Source of the DNA: Cellvibrionales bacterium UBA1854 | GTDB lineage: Bacteria; Pseudomonadota; Gammaproteobacteria; Pseudomonadales; Porticoccaceae | Length of the DNA: 19,454 nt | NCBI GenBank assembly: GCA_002338445.1 | Contig: DDII01000060.1 | Location: 10,430-29,883 of the forward strand | Reading direction: 5' to 3' | Part shown: in pieces, positions 1 to 7,363 of the stretch | How the letters are laid out: each line of letters starts with the position of its first letter | How positions within the stretch are numbered: position 1 is the first letter of the stretch | Notes under the pieces: generated by a model | What the model was told of the DNA's origin: nothing | The model's database searches: none | Seen by the model: the letters and a program-made list of their open reading frames with translations, nothing else | Position numbers and translations under genes: made by a program

Positions 1-2
1 TT

Positions 3-236
3 ATGAGCAGCATAGAAGAACGTGTTATCAAAATGGTGGCCGAACAGCTTGGTGTGAAAGAGGAGGAAATTCAAGTTAGTTCATCTTTTGTTGAAGATTT
101 AGGTGCAGACTCTTTGGATACTGTGGAACTTATAATGGCGCTGGAGGAAGAGTTTGACGCTGAAATACCGGACGAAGAGGCAGAAAAAATTGCAACCGTG
201 GAAGATGCCATCAACTATATTAATGCCCAAAGTTAG
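3..236 (+). CDS. acpP: Acyl carrier protein
   Basis: This is the small acidic cytosolic carrier that holds growing acyl chains on a phosphopantetheine arm during fatty acid synthesis. At 77 residues it has the family's usual length. The attachment motif GADSLD places the modified serine at Ser37, followed by the acidic helix TVELIMALEEEFD that docks to the synthase enzymes. The ATG is at the very edge of the window, so its ribosome binding site and the usual upstream fabG cannot be seen. A strong terminator follows directly, so acpP probably ends its transcription unit. The gene that usually follows, fabF, is not here. Identity is essentially certain from sequence and length. Confidence 0.97.
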   Translation: MSSIEERVIKMVAEQLGVKEEEIQVSSSFVEDLGADSLDTVELIMALEEEFDAEIPDEEAEKIATVEDAINYINAQS

Positions 237-255
237 TTACGAGGTTCTCTCATAC

Positions 256-279
256 GCCGCTCGAAGGAGCGGCTTTTTT
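256..279 (+). terminator. Intrinsic terminator after acpP
   Basis: A perfect 7-bp GC-rich stem, GCCGCTC (256-262) with GAGCGGC (267-273), closes a GAAG tetraloop and is followed by six T residues (274-279). It lies 20 bases after the acpP stop codon and 14 bases before the first possible pabC start. It probably ends most acpP transcripts, so pabC would depend on readthrough or on a promoter I cannot identify. Confidence 0.9.
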
Positions 280-292
280 ACAGCGTCAGAGA

Positions 293-1165
293 ATGGTCCC
301 CGTAACTGAAATGTCTACTCAATACGAAGTAGAAATGATTGGTCAAGACTTCGTTACCGAGCCTATCAAGGTCGATCATATACAGATGTTCGGTCACGGC
401 GTCTTTGAAACAATGCGAGTATTCAAATGGGATATCCCCTTGCTTTGTTACCATTTGAGAAGAATTCATGAACATTCAAAAAAAATTCATATCCAGACCG
501 ATAGCCGAAGTCTGAGAGAGCGTATTGATAACTTTGTAAGTAGAATCCGTCAGGCTTTTTCTGGAAGCGGTATTTTGAGGCTTATAGTGATGTCGACTGG
601 TTCTTTAGGTGGCTACAGGATTGACAAAACGTGTGAACCGACCTACATCATTAGTTACCGCAGTTTACCTGTAGAGCCTGTAGCTATGCCATTAAATGGC
701 ATTAAAATGAGGGTATGTGATTATCGACTTCCTCTAAATCCTGTTTTATCAGGAATGAAACATCTCAATCGACTTGATCAGATTTTGGCAAGAGCTGAAT
801 GGGATGATCAGTTTGACGACGGTATTATGTTGGATCAAAATGAACTAGTGGTGGAGACAACATTTGGTAATGTCTTTTTTTTGTCATCGAGCGGATGGGT
901 GACGCCACTCATCAATCAATGCGGTGTAGAGGGTGTGATGAGGTCTTTGCTAATAAAAAAAATCATGCCAGCATTGTCGGAATCTGTTGATATTCGAAAA
1001 GTAGAGCTTTATGAGATTAAAAAGTGTTCAGAGTGGTTTGTGTGTAACGCTGTTCGCGGCATCATGCCGGTAAGTTCTTTATCCCCTGATCTGTCTTGGA
1101 CAATCGGTGAGAAAACAAAAAAACTTCGTAGAGAGCTTTCTAATCTTTATCCTTGCTACATATGA
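293..1165 (+). CDS. pabC: Aminodeoxychorismate lyase (PabC)
   Basis: PabC is a PLP-dependent fold-type IV enzyme that splits 4-amino-4-deoxychorismate into p-aminobenzoate and pyruvate for folate synthesis. The sequence shows FGHGVFETMRV (about 33-43), the PLP-lysine segment SGMKHLNRLDQILARAEW with Lys156, the ELVVETTFGNVF segment with Glu188, and CGVEGVMR near 210-217. Length (up to 290 residues) is slightly above the family norm because the N-terminus is uncertain. ATGs at 293, 311 and 335 are all in frame and none has a clear ribosome binding site. Alignment by eye to Escherichia coli PabC puts the first beta strand at about residue 13, which favours 293 or 311 over 335. The stop overlaps the mltG start. 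Branched-chain aminotransferases share this fold, but the HLNRL motif and the mltG-tmk-holB context favour PabC. Confidence 0.9.
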   Translation: MVPVTEMSTQYEVEMIGQDFVTEPIKVDHIQMFGHGVFETMRVFKWDIPLLCYHLRRIHEHSKKIHIQTDSRSLRERIDNFVSRIRQAFSGSGILRLIVMSTGSLGGYRIDKTCEPTYIISYRSLPVEPVAMPLNGIKMRVCDYRLPLNPVLSGMKHLNRLDQILARAEWDDQFDDGIMLDQNELVVETTFGNVFFLSSSGWVTPLINQCGVEGVMRSLLIKKIMPALSESVDIRKVELYEIKKCSEWFVCNAVRGIMPVSSLSPDLSWTIGEKTKKLRRELSNLYPCYI

Positions 1166-2205
1166 AAAAAAAACTAGTACGTACTTCAATTGTCCTTGGT
1201 ATTTTTACTGGGATAGGCATAAGCTTTCTAATTTTGAACTTTTATGCCACACTACATAGATCTATACTGATTGATCATTTACCAGAGATAAAGTCTTCCG
1301 ACTCATTACCACACTCCTCTGATTATCGTTATCCATGGATTATTAAAAAGGGCGACTCACTAGCACGAGTTGTGCAGCAACTACATATCGCAGGTATTAT
1401 TTCGAATCCAGATTATTTAATACTTTATGCCCGGCTTTCCGATAAGCAAGTTGTGCAGGCTGGGGAATATTGGTTACAACGCGACGATAACTCTATATCA
1501 ATCCTTAGAAAATTTAATGATGGAATTGTGATAGTTCGACGACTCACATTTATAGAGGGGTGGAATTTTTCGCAAATGCGGAATTACTTGCATAGTTTTC
1601 CACAATTTTCGCAGGATGAATCTTTGTCTGATTCCGAGATTCTAGAAGCGTCAAAAATTTCGGTAGCTCATCCAGAAGGATGGTTCTTTCCCGATACTTA
1701 TCGTTACTCTGGTGCAGATGAAACGGTGGACATACTCGCTAAAGCTCATCACAAAATGCTTACCCAACTCGACGAGCTTTGGCCGCTAAGGGCCTCTGGA
1801 TTACCTTATGATGAACCTTATGAGGCTTTAATTATGGCCTCGATAGTTGAAAAAGAAACTGGCATTGCGGCCGAGAGAGCACGCATTGCTGGAGTGTTTG
1901 TGAGGCGATTACAAAAGAAGATGCGACTTGAAACTGACCCCACTGTCATATACGGTTTAGGTGCTCGATTCGATGGAGATATACGACGGTCTCATTTGCG
2001 AGAGAAAAACGCCTACAATACATATAAAATAAAAGGTTTACCGCCTACGCCGATATCGATGCCCGGCAGGGCCTCTATCGAAGCCGCTTTAAATCCACTT
2101 GCAGGAAAAAGTCTGTATTTTGTCGCTAAAGGTGATGGCAGTCATGTATTCTCTAATACCTATAAGGAACACACAAAAGCCGTACGAGAGTTCCAGTTAA
2201 ATTAG
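1162..2205 (+). CDS. mltG: Endolytic murein transglycosylase MltG (YceG family)
   Basis: MltG is an inner-membrane lytic transglycosylase that cuts nascent glycan strands in the periplasm and so limits peptidoglycan strand length. The protein has a short basic N-terminus, one membrane segment (about residues 7-28), a LysM-like region around PWIIKKGDSLARVVQQL, and the YceG catalytic domain. The catalytic glutamate lies in ASIVEKETG (about Glu230), and family motifs include ETDPTVIYG, KGLPPTPISMPG and GSHVFSNTYKEH near the C-terminus. I chose the ATG at 1162 because it overlaps the pabC stop as ATGA, typical of translational coupling; a TTG nine bases upstream is less likely. Length is 347 residues, normal for the family. 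It sits in the conserved pabC-mltG-tmk order. Confidence 0.95.
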   Translation: MKKKLVRTSIVLGIFTGIGISFLILNFYATLHRSILIDHLPEIKSSDSLPHSSDYRYPWIIKKGDSLARVVQQLHIAGIISNPDYLILYARLSDKQVVQAGEYWLQRDDNSISILRKFNDGIVIVRRLTFIEGWNFSQMRNYLHSFPQFSQDESLSDSEILEASKISVAHPEGWFFPDTYRYSGADETVDILAKAHHKMLTQLDELWPLRASGLPYDEPYEALIMASIVEKETGIAAERARIAGVFVRRLQKKMRLETDPTVIYGLGARFDGDIRRSHLREKNAYNTYKIKGLPPTPISMPGRASIEAALNPLAGKSLYFVAKGDGSHVFSNTYKEHTKAVREFQLN

Positions 2206-2264
2206 AAGTGAAGACACAAAATCGCCTTACAAACTTAGGTATACTTTTGGACAACCACGTAGAT

Positions 2265-2906
2265 ATGGATCAATACGAAAGAACTGGAATGTTTATTACT
2301 CTGGAAGGGATAGAGGGAGTTGGTAAAACCACAAATATTCAATATATTAGCGAATGGCTTACAGCAAGAGATATCAAACATGTTATTACTCGAGAGCCCG
2401 GTGGGACGCCGCTCGCTGAAGACATTAGGTCGCTTTTGTTGGGTACGCAAACTGAAGAGATTATGCCCATGACAGAACTCTTTTTAGTTTTTGCAAGTCG
2501 AACTCAGCATCTTGAGCAACTTATAAAACCTTCATTAGCGAATGCTACATGGGTTCTTTGTGATCGATTTACCGATGCGAGTTATGCATACCAAGGCGCG
2601 GGGAGAGGTATATCGAATACAACTATTAAGTGCCTAGAATCTCTAACCCAACAGAAAATGCAACCTGACCTTACTATTATTTTCGATCTTCCTGTGGTAG
2701 ATGGCCTCAGACGTGCTCGAGGAAGGAGTGCGCCGGATAGATTTGAACGGGAAGATGTTGGTTTCTTTGATCGTGTGAGAGAAAATTATTTATTAAGAGC
2801 GAAATGCTTTTCGAAGCGATGTAAAATAATTGATGCGTCAAAACCGCTAAAAGATGTTCAAGCTCAACTTAACAAGATTCTTATAGAATTTACGGATCAA
2901 GAGTGA
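2265..2906 (+). CDS. tmk: Thymidylate kinase
   Basis: Tmk phosphorylates dTMP to dTDP with ATP, an essential step to dTTP. The sequence shows the P-loop GIEGVGKTT (about residues 15-23), the REPGGTP motif, the substrate-binding CDRFTDASYAYQGAGRG segment and an arginine-rich lid RARGRSAPDRFE. The start is uncertain. The open frame continues upstream to a GTG at 2208, two bases after mltG, but that would add a 19-residue tail unlike known Tmk proteins. Homologues begin only a few residues before FITLEG, so I prefer the ATG at 2265, with ATG 2289 as the alternative; neither has a strong ribosome binding site. With the 2265 start the protein has 213 residues, the normal size. It is part of the tight mltG-tmk-holB run. 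Confidence 0.95.
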   Translation: MDQYERTGMFITLEGIEGVGKTTNIQYISEWLTARDIKHVITREPGGTPLAEDIRSLLLGTQTEEIMPMTELFLVFASRTQHLEQLIKPSLANATWVLCDRFTDASYAYQGAGRGISNTTIKCLESLTQQKMQPDLTIIFDLPVVDGLRRARGRSAPDRFEREDVGFFDRVRENYLLRAKCFSKRCKIIDASKPLKDVQAQLNKILIEFTDQE

Positions 2907-2910
2907 TTTT

Positions 2911-3882
2911 ATGAAGTTTACACAGACGTTAAGCTGGCAAACGTATATTTGGGAGAAAATTGTATGCTTAGTTGAAAATAATCGTATGCCGCATGCAATT
3001 TTGCTAATTGGTAGTTCTGGTCTAGGTAAAAAATATTTTGCACAATTGTTGGCTAAGTACCTTTTGTGTCATAAAAGAGCTGCTTTTCATCCGTGTGGTG
3101 CGTGTAAAGGATGTTATTTGATAAGTGCTGGTAACCATCCAGATTTCAACATTCTTCAACCAGAAAAAGTTGGCAAAACTATCGGTATTGAGGATGTTCG
3201 AAAACTGTCTGATAACCTCAGCAAAACTGCACAACAGGGAGGCTGGAAAATTGCGTTAATAAATCCAGCCGATAGTTTGACACTTCAGGCAAGTAACGCG
3301 CTTCTGAAGACCCTTGAGGAGCCAACTCGTAACACCTCGATAATACTGACGTCTCAGTTTGTATGGCGTCTTCCCAACACTGTTAGAAGTCGCTGTCATA
3401 GCATTGTATTTACTGCTCCTTCCAAAAAAATATCCATAAAATGGTTGGAACAATTTACTGATAGCCCTGCCTTAGCCAAAGAGGTTTTGGATATCGCGGA
3501 CGGCAGACCCTTTCTAGCAAAGCACTTTTTGGATGGTAAAATTTATGAGCATAGGGCAGAATTCGAGAAATGGATTGGAAAGTTAAGCCGATTTGAGGCC
3601 TCTCCATTAGATGCTGCACGCTTTTGCCAGAGTAGTAATCATGTCCAATTGGTTGATTGGTTTTTGACTCATCTTGTAAAAGAAATAAAACAGGACCTTG
3701 TCAACAAATGCGTTCCGCAAGTATTTATCTTTTATGACAAATTGATCCGTGCTCGCGAGTGGTTCCTATCTTCATCAAACCCAAATCCTCAACTGATCTG
3801 GGAAGAAATTTTTTTTGACTTCAGGACTTTATGCTTCAAGATGGATCAGAAACTTGACTGGAGTAATAGGGCGATAAAGTAA
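2911..3882 (+). CDS. holB: DNA polymerase III subunit delta prime
   Basis: The delta prime subunit is part of the clamp loader that places the beta sliding clamp on primed DNA. The protein has an AAA+ fold with a P-loop-like segment GSSGLGKK (34-41), a four-cysteine zinc module (Cys53, Cys62, Cys65, Cys68) followed by GNHPDF, the segment LLKTLEEPTRNTSIILTS, and a sensor stretch ending in RSRC. Length (323 residues) fits HolB. It starts four bases after tmk. The C-terminal third is poorly conserved, as is usual for the collar domain. In pseudomonads pilZ and tatD usually follow; here neither does. Confidence 0.94.
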   Translation: MKFTQTLSWQTYIWEKIVCLVENNRMPHAILLIGSSGLGKKYFAQLLAKYLLCHKRAAFHPCGACKGCYLISAGNHPDFNILQPEKVGKTIGIEDVRKLSDNLSKTAQQGGWKIALINPADSLTLQASNALLKTLEEPTRNTSIILTSQFVWRLPNTVRSRCHSIVFTAPSKKISIKWLEQFTDSPALAKEVLDIADGRPFLAKHFLDGKIYEHRAEFEKWIGKLSRFEASPLDAARFCQSSNHVQLVDWFLTHLVKEIKQDLVNKCVPQVFIFYDKLIRAREWFLSSSNPNPQLIWEEIFFDFRTLCFKMDQKLDWSNRAIK

Positions 3883-3903
3883 TATGTGTCAGATCTGTAT
3901 GAT

Positions 3904-3909
3904 AGGAGG
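3904..3909 (+). promoter_or_regulatory. Strong ribosome binding site deciding the hydrolase start
   Basis: AGGAGG is a full Shine-Dalgarno core placed five bases before the ATG at 3915. It favours that ATG over the TTG directly before it (3912). Confidence 0.8.
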
Positions 3910-3914
3910 CATTG

Positions 3915-4568
3915 ATGGTCGAAGAAATAAATTCTCAGTCATCTTTCATTGTGAGATCCTTTCCCGTAGGCCCGTTCCAGTGTAACTGTTCAATTATTGG
4001 TGATTCACTAACAAAAAGGGCTTTGGTAATTGATCCAGGTGGAAATCCAGACCTGATACTCGCCACACTGATTGAGTTGCAATTGTCGGTGGTTGGAATA
4101 ATTCATACTCATGCTCATCTAGATCATATTTTAGCAGCGGGTAAAATTAAACTAGCGACGGGTGCACCTATTTTTTTGCACCGACATGATAAATTTTTGT
4201 GGGATATGTTAGAGCAGCAATGTGCAATGATGTCAGTGGCGTATGTTCCAGTGCCGGAGCCAGATCACTTTTTAAATGATGACGATGATTTGTTGTGTTG
4301 TGGAGGTGTTGCTATACATACTCCAGGACACAGCCCTGGATCAATGAGTTTTTGGTTTGAGCAATATCAGACACTTGTGGCGGGGGATACCTTATTTCAA
4401 GGTAGCATTGGTAGAACGGATCTTCCGGGGGGTGACATAAATGTGATTACCAAGTCGATTAAAGAGCGGATTTATAGTCTTGATGATTCTGCTCTGGTTA
4501 TAACGGGCCACGGACCAAGCACGCGAATCGGGATTGAAAAAAATAATAATAATTTTGTGAGAGTATAA
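3915..4568 (+). CDS. Metallo-beta-lactamase-fold hydrolase (YcbL / glyoxalase II-like)
   Basis: This cytosolic binuclear metal hydrolase has 217 residues. The metal-binding signature THAHLDH supplies His66, His68, Asp70 and His71. It is followed by HTPGHSPGS (His139), the bridging aspartate in VAGDTLFQGSIGRTDLPGG (Asp158) and the last histidine in ITGHGPST (His199). All expected ligands of the glyoxalase II-like group are present. The protein lacks the extra C-terminal substrate-binding domain of true GloB, so it resembles the short YcbL type, for which thioester hydrolysis (for example S-lactoylglutathione) is the known activity. The actual substrate is not visible in the sequence. It follows holB by 32 bases and precedes the dUTPase by 27 bases, so it could belong to either unit. 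Confidence 0.9.
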   Translation: MVEEINSQSSFIVRSFPVGPFQCNCSIIGDSLTKRALVIDPGGNPDLILATLIELQLSVVGIIHTHAHLDHILAAGKIKLATGAPIFLHRHDKFLWDMLEQQCAMMSVAYVPVPEPDHFLNDDDDLLCCGGVAIHTPGHSPGSMSFWFEQYQTLVAGDTLFQGSIGRTDLPGGDINVITKSIKERIYSLDDSALVITGHGPSTRIGIEKNNNNFVRV

Positions 4569-4595
4569 AATTTACATGAATACCTGAGGTTAAAA

Positions 4596-5234
4596 ATGCA
4601 GCAAAAAGTCACGATTATGTTAGCCATGCAGGAGGCAATGAACGCTAAAATACATCCAAAATGGCGTGATCAAAGTTTTCCATGGTATCGGGCAATATGG
4701 GTAGAATGTGCAGAATTACTGGATCACCATGGATGGAAGTGGTGGAAAAAGCAAAGGCCTAATCGGGATCAAATGTTGCTTGAACTGATAGATATCTGGC
4801 ACTTTGGGCTCAGTTCTCTCCTAGTCAAAAACTCTAACGCAGAAATGATAACTGCTTGTTTGACCAAGGAACTAAATATTTGTTTGGATACCGACAATTT
4901 TTGTGATGACCTCGAGACCTTTGTTTGCCACACGCTAGGAACAAAGGACTTTGATGTAACAAAATTTGCAACCTTAATGCGCGGCATTAATATGAGTTTT
5001 GAAGATCTTTATTTGGGATATGTAGGTAAAAATGTTTTAAACTTTTTTCGCCAAGACCATGGTTATAAGGATGGCTCTTATATTAAAAAATGGGGACAAC
5101 TCGAAGATAACGAGCATCTGATAAATATCATCCGGAAGATGGACATCGATTCGCTTACGTTTAACGACGATCTGTATCATCGTCTTGAACAAGCATATAG
5201 AGATAATTTGCAATCATCTACGGGTGATATGTAG
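4596..5234 (+). CDS. All-alpha (dimeric-type) dUTP diphosphatase
   Basis: This protein resembles the dimeric, all-alpha dUTPases (dUTPase_2 family, MazG-like superfamily), not the beta-rich trimeric Dut. It would hydrolyse dUTP to dUMP and pyrophosphate, keeping uracil out of DNA and feeding dTMP synthesis. The magnesium-binding acidic pairs appear as Glu37/Glu40 in VECAELLDHHGWKWWKK and Glu63/Asp66 in LELIDIWHF. The later family block GKNVLNFFRQDHGYKDG and the stretch YIKKWGQLEDN (about 144-172) are also clear. Length is 212 residues. GAGG lies just upstream of the ATG. It is placed a few genes after tmk, which acts on the next intermediate of the pathway. Whether the genome also carries a trimeric dut cannot be judged here. 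Confidence 0.88.
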   Translation: MQQKVTIMLAMQEAMNAKIHPKWRDQSFPWYRAIWVECAELLDHHGWKWWKKQRPNRDQMLLELIDIWHFGLSSLLVKNSNAEMITACLTKELNICLDTDNFCDDLETFVCHTLGTKDFDVTKFATLMRGINMSFEDLYLGYVGKNVLNFFRQDHGYKDGSYIKKWGQLEDNEHLINIIRKMDIDSLTFNDDLYHRLEQAYRDNLQSSTGDM

Positions 5235-5239
5235 TCTTT

Positions 5240-5270
5240 ACTTTTGATCGGTAACCACAAAGAGTTTTTT
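5240..5270 (+). terminator. Weak possible terminator after the dUTPase
   Basis: ACTTTTG (5240-5246) can pair with CAAA-G-AGT (5258-5265) across one bulged G, and six T residues (5265-5270) overlap the stem end. The stem is AT-rich and imperfect, so function is doubtful, but its place between the dUTPase and the mdh promoter is sensible. Confidence 0.35.
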
Positions 5271-5277
5271 AATTGTC

Positions 5278-5306
5278 TGGGCAAAATCCTAAATCAGTCA
5301 TATACT
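5278..5306 (+). promoter_or_regulatory. Putative sigma70-type promoter of mdh
   Basis: TGGGCA (5278-5283, four of six matches to TTGACA) is followed after 17 bases by TATACT (5301-5306, five of six matches to TATAAT). It lies 31 bases before the mdh TTG start, with a GGGAAG ribosome binding site in between. Found by eye only. Confidence 0.4.
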
Positions 5307-5337
5307 AGCTCCTCTGAAAATTAAGGGAAGAACTAAA

Positions 5338-6318
5338 TTGAGAAAACCCGTATGTGTCACAGTTACCGGGGCAGCTGGTCAAATAAGTTATTCACTGATC
5401 TTTCGCATTGCTTCAGGTGAAATGTTGGGTCCAGATCAGCCGGTCATTCTGAGGCTACTTGAGATTAAACCAGCGCTTGGAGCATTGCGTGGGGTGAAGA
5501 TGGAGTTAGATGACTCTGCGTTCCCCTTGTTGAAGGATATTATATGCACGGATAATGCTGAAATTGCCTTTAAGGATAGCGATATCGCGCTGTTGGTTGG
5601 TGCGAGGCCGCGTGGCAAGGGGATGGAGCGTAAAGACCTTTTGGAGGCCAATGCCAATATATTTTCCCAACAAGGCAAAGCAATAAATGAAGTAGCAGCT
5701 AGAAAAATTAAAATCTTAGTAGTCGGAAATCCTGCCAATACCAATGCCTTAATTGTGGCAAAAAATGCGCCATCTATCGATTCAAAGCAGATTACTGCGA
5801 TGACGCGGTTAGATCATAACAGGAGTTTGACTCAACTAGCCCAGAAGATTGATCGTCCTGTAGCTCAAATTAAGCGAGTCATTATATGGGGTAACCACTC
5901 GTCTACGCAGTACCCTGATTTACATCACTGTTTGGTAGGGGATACCCAAGCGCTACCTTTAATCGATAATGAATGGTATGTAAATCAGATGATACCGTCA
6001 GTACAACAGAGGGGTGCAAGTATTATAAAGGCTCGTGGAGCTTCTAGTGCTGCCTCTGCATCGAATGCGGCTATAATGCATATGCAAAGTTGGGTACACG
6101 GTACAAAAGATGGTGACTGGGTCAGCATGGGTGTGGTTAGTGATGGCAGCTATGGGATTGAAAAGGGATTGGTTTACTCATTTCCCTGTACTTGCTCAGA
6201 TGGAGACTGGAACATTGTGAAAAATTTAGAAATAAATATGTTCTCTAGACAAAAAATGGCCGCGACTGAGACAGAGTTAATTGAGGAGCGAGACGCCATT
6301 GCGCATTTATTTACGTAA
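5338..6318 (+). CDS. mdh: Malate dehydrogenase (NAD-dependent, cytosolic-like group)
   Basis: Malate dehydrogenase interconverts malate and oxaloacetate in the TCA cycle. At 326 residues it belongs to the longer group that resembles eukaryotic cytosolic MDH, not the 312-residue enterobacterial form. Visible are the dinucleotide loop GAAGQIS (11-17), Glu42 (expected to bind the NAD ribose), the mobile-loop arginines Arg92 and Arg98 in ARPRGKGMERKDLL, GNPANTNA (130-137), the catalytic Asp159 and Arg162 in TRLDHNR, and His187 in IIWGNHSSTQYP. The third loop position is serine where bacterial homologues often have glycine; cytosolic forms carry alanine there, so activity is probably kept. The start is TTG, supported by GGGAAG upstream and by homology right at the N-terminus. 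It appears to have its own promoter. Confidence 0.95.
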   Translation: MRKPVCVTVTGAAGQISYSLIFRIASGEMLGPDQPVILRLLEIKPALGALRGVKMELDDSAFPLLKDIICTDNAEIAFKDSDIALLVGARPRGKGMERKDLLEANANIFSQQGKAINEVAARKIKILVVGNPANTNALIVAKNAPSIDSKQITAMTRLDHNRSLTQLAQKIDRPVAQIKRVIIWGNHSSTQYPDLHHCLVGDTQALPLIDNEWYVNQMIPSVQQRGASIIKARGASSAASASNAAIMHMQSWVHGTKDGDWVSMGVVSDGSYGIEKGLVYSFPCTCSDGDWNIVKNLEINMFSRQKMAATETELIEERDAIAHLFT

Positions 6319-6398
6319 TCTCTTCGGCTTTGAAATGTCGGAATCGAAACCAACAAGGGTGTTTACAATCAAAATACAAAACGTGAGGTCTATTAAAA

Positions 6399-6866
6399 AT
6401 GCAACTAGAAATCGGCTCTAAAGCACCTAATTTCTCCCTTCTCAATCAAGATTCTGAGTTAGTTTCTTTGGATAGTTTCCGCGGGCAGAATTCGGTTCTA
6501 CTGTATTTTTACCCCAAGGCCATGACTCCTGGGTGCACTACACAGGCATGTGGTATCAGAGATTCTATAGATCAATTTGAGCGAAATGGCGCTAAGGTCC
6601 TCGCAGTCAGTCCAGACACGCCTGATAAGTTAAGAAAGTTCGTTGCCAAAGAGGCCCTGAATTTTATTTTACTTTCTGATTCTGACCATGCCGTTGCGGA
6701 GAGTTACGGGGCATGGGGGCTCAAAAAATTCATGGGAAAGGAATACATGGGTATACTGAGATGTACCTTCGTAATCGATATTAACGGTAGGATTAAGCAC
6801 ATTATGAAAAATGTTAAAACCAAAACACATCATGAGGATAGTTTGCAATTAATTTTAGATGATTAG
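6399..6866 (+). CDS. bcp: Peroxiredoxin, BCP/PrxQ type
   Basis: This thiol peroxidase reduces hydrogen peroxide and organic hydroperoxides using reducing power from thioredoxin. The 155-residue protein has the AhpC/TSA thioredoxin fold. The peroxidatic cysteine is Cys46 in YFYPKAMTPGCT, and the resolving cysteine is Cys51, four residues between them, the spacing typical of the atypical two-cysteine BCP group. The conserved GAWGLKKFMGKEYMGI and RCTFVID segments follow. GAGG lies upstream of the ATG. It stands alone between mdh and yajC with 80- and 67-base gaps and may be transcribed with either. Confidence 0.93.
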   Translation: MQLEIGSKAPNFSLLNQDSELVSLDSFRGQNSVLLYFYPKAMTPGCTTQACGIRDSIDQFERNGAKVLAVSPDTPDKLRKFVAKEALNFILLSDSDHAVAESYGAWGLKKFMGKEYMGILRCTFVIDINGRIKHIMKNVKTKTHHEDSLQLILDD

Positions 6867-6933
6867 CTTAGAGTGTCTGAGTATGGATTTAGAGTTTTTA
6901 CTATTTTTAAAGGGTATCTTTTAGGAGTGATTT

Positions 6934-7263
6934 ATGTTGTTTGTTGAAGATGTGCATGCGCAGGCGGCTGGTTCCGCAGGAGAACCTAACTTGATGTTCC
7001 AACTTCTTTTATTTGCAGGCTTATTCGGTCTGATGTACTTTATGATCATAAGGCCGCAAAGAAAACGTCAGAAGGCTCATAATGATCTTCTTTTAAGGCT
7101 TGCTAAGGGTGATGAGGTTTTGATGACAAGTGGCTTGTTAGGAAAAATTACAAAGCTCGATGGAGACTACATCGTGCTTGATGTTGCTGATAATTTACAG
7201 CTAAAATTCCAAAAGTCTGCGGTGCATGCAGTCCTGCCAAAGGGTACTTTTAAGGCAGTATAA
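6934..7263 (+). CDS. yajC: Sec translocon accessory subunit YajC
   Basis: YajC is a small inner-membrane protein that joins SecD and SecF in the accessory complex of the SecYEG translocon. The 109-residue protein has one hydrophobic segment (about 23-41), the hallmark RPQRKRQK right after it, and the cytoplasmic domain with GDEVLMTSGLLGKI. AGGAG lies just before the ATG. In most proteobacteria yajC is followed by secD and secF, with tgt upstream; here a peroxiredoxin gene precedes it and a symporter gene follows it. The protein itself looks intact and normal in length. Confidence 0.95.
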   Translation: MLFVEDVHAQAAGSAGEPNLMFQLLLFAGLFGLMYFMIIRPQRKRQKAHNDLLLRLAKGDEVLMTSGLLGKITKLDGDYIVLDVADNLQLKFQKSAVHAVLPKGTFKAV

Positions 7264-7347
7264 AAAAACTTTGCGCTAGAATATCCGGATAAGATGCTTC
7301 GCTTATCAAATATGTCAGCTCCATTTTCTGAATCTAATATATAAAAA

Positions 7348-7363
7348 ATGGGCCTTTTCCCAT
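7348..7363 (+). promoter_or_regulatory. Small hairpin covering the symporter start codon
   Basis: ATGGG (7348-7352) pairs with CCCAT (7359-7363) over a six-base loop, so the first two bases of the symporter ATG (7362-7364) would lie in the stem. No Shine-Dalgarno sequence is seen here. A second inverted repeat, GATAAG (7288-7293) with CTTATC (7302-7307), lies further up in the same 98-base leader. Both may be chance; a role in translational control is inference. Confidence 0.3.

Noticed and set aside
2208..2264. N-terminal extension of Tmk from the GTG at 2208
   Set aside because: No good ribosome binding site and no match to the start of known thymidylate kinases; the frame is probably open by chance.
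5338..5390. Inactive malate dehydrogenase because the third glycine of the NAD loop is serine
   Set aside because: Cytosolic-type MDH enzymes carry a small non-glycine residue there, and all catalytic residues (Arg92, Arg98, Asp159, Arg162, His187) are present.
7264..7361. Glycine riboswitch ahead of the AGCS symporter
   Set aside because: Such transporters are often under glycine riboswitches, but the 98-base leader is too short for a tandem aptamer and lacks the conserved aptamer core; only two small inverted repeats are seen.
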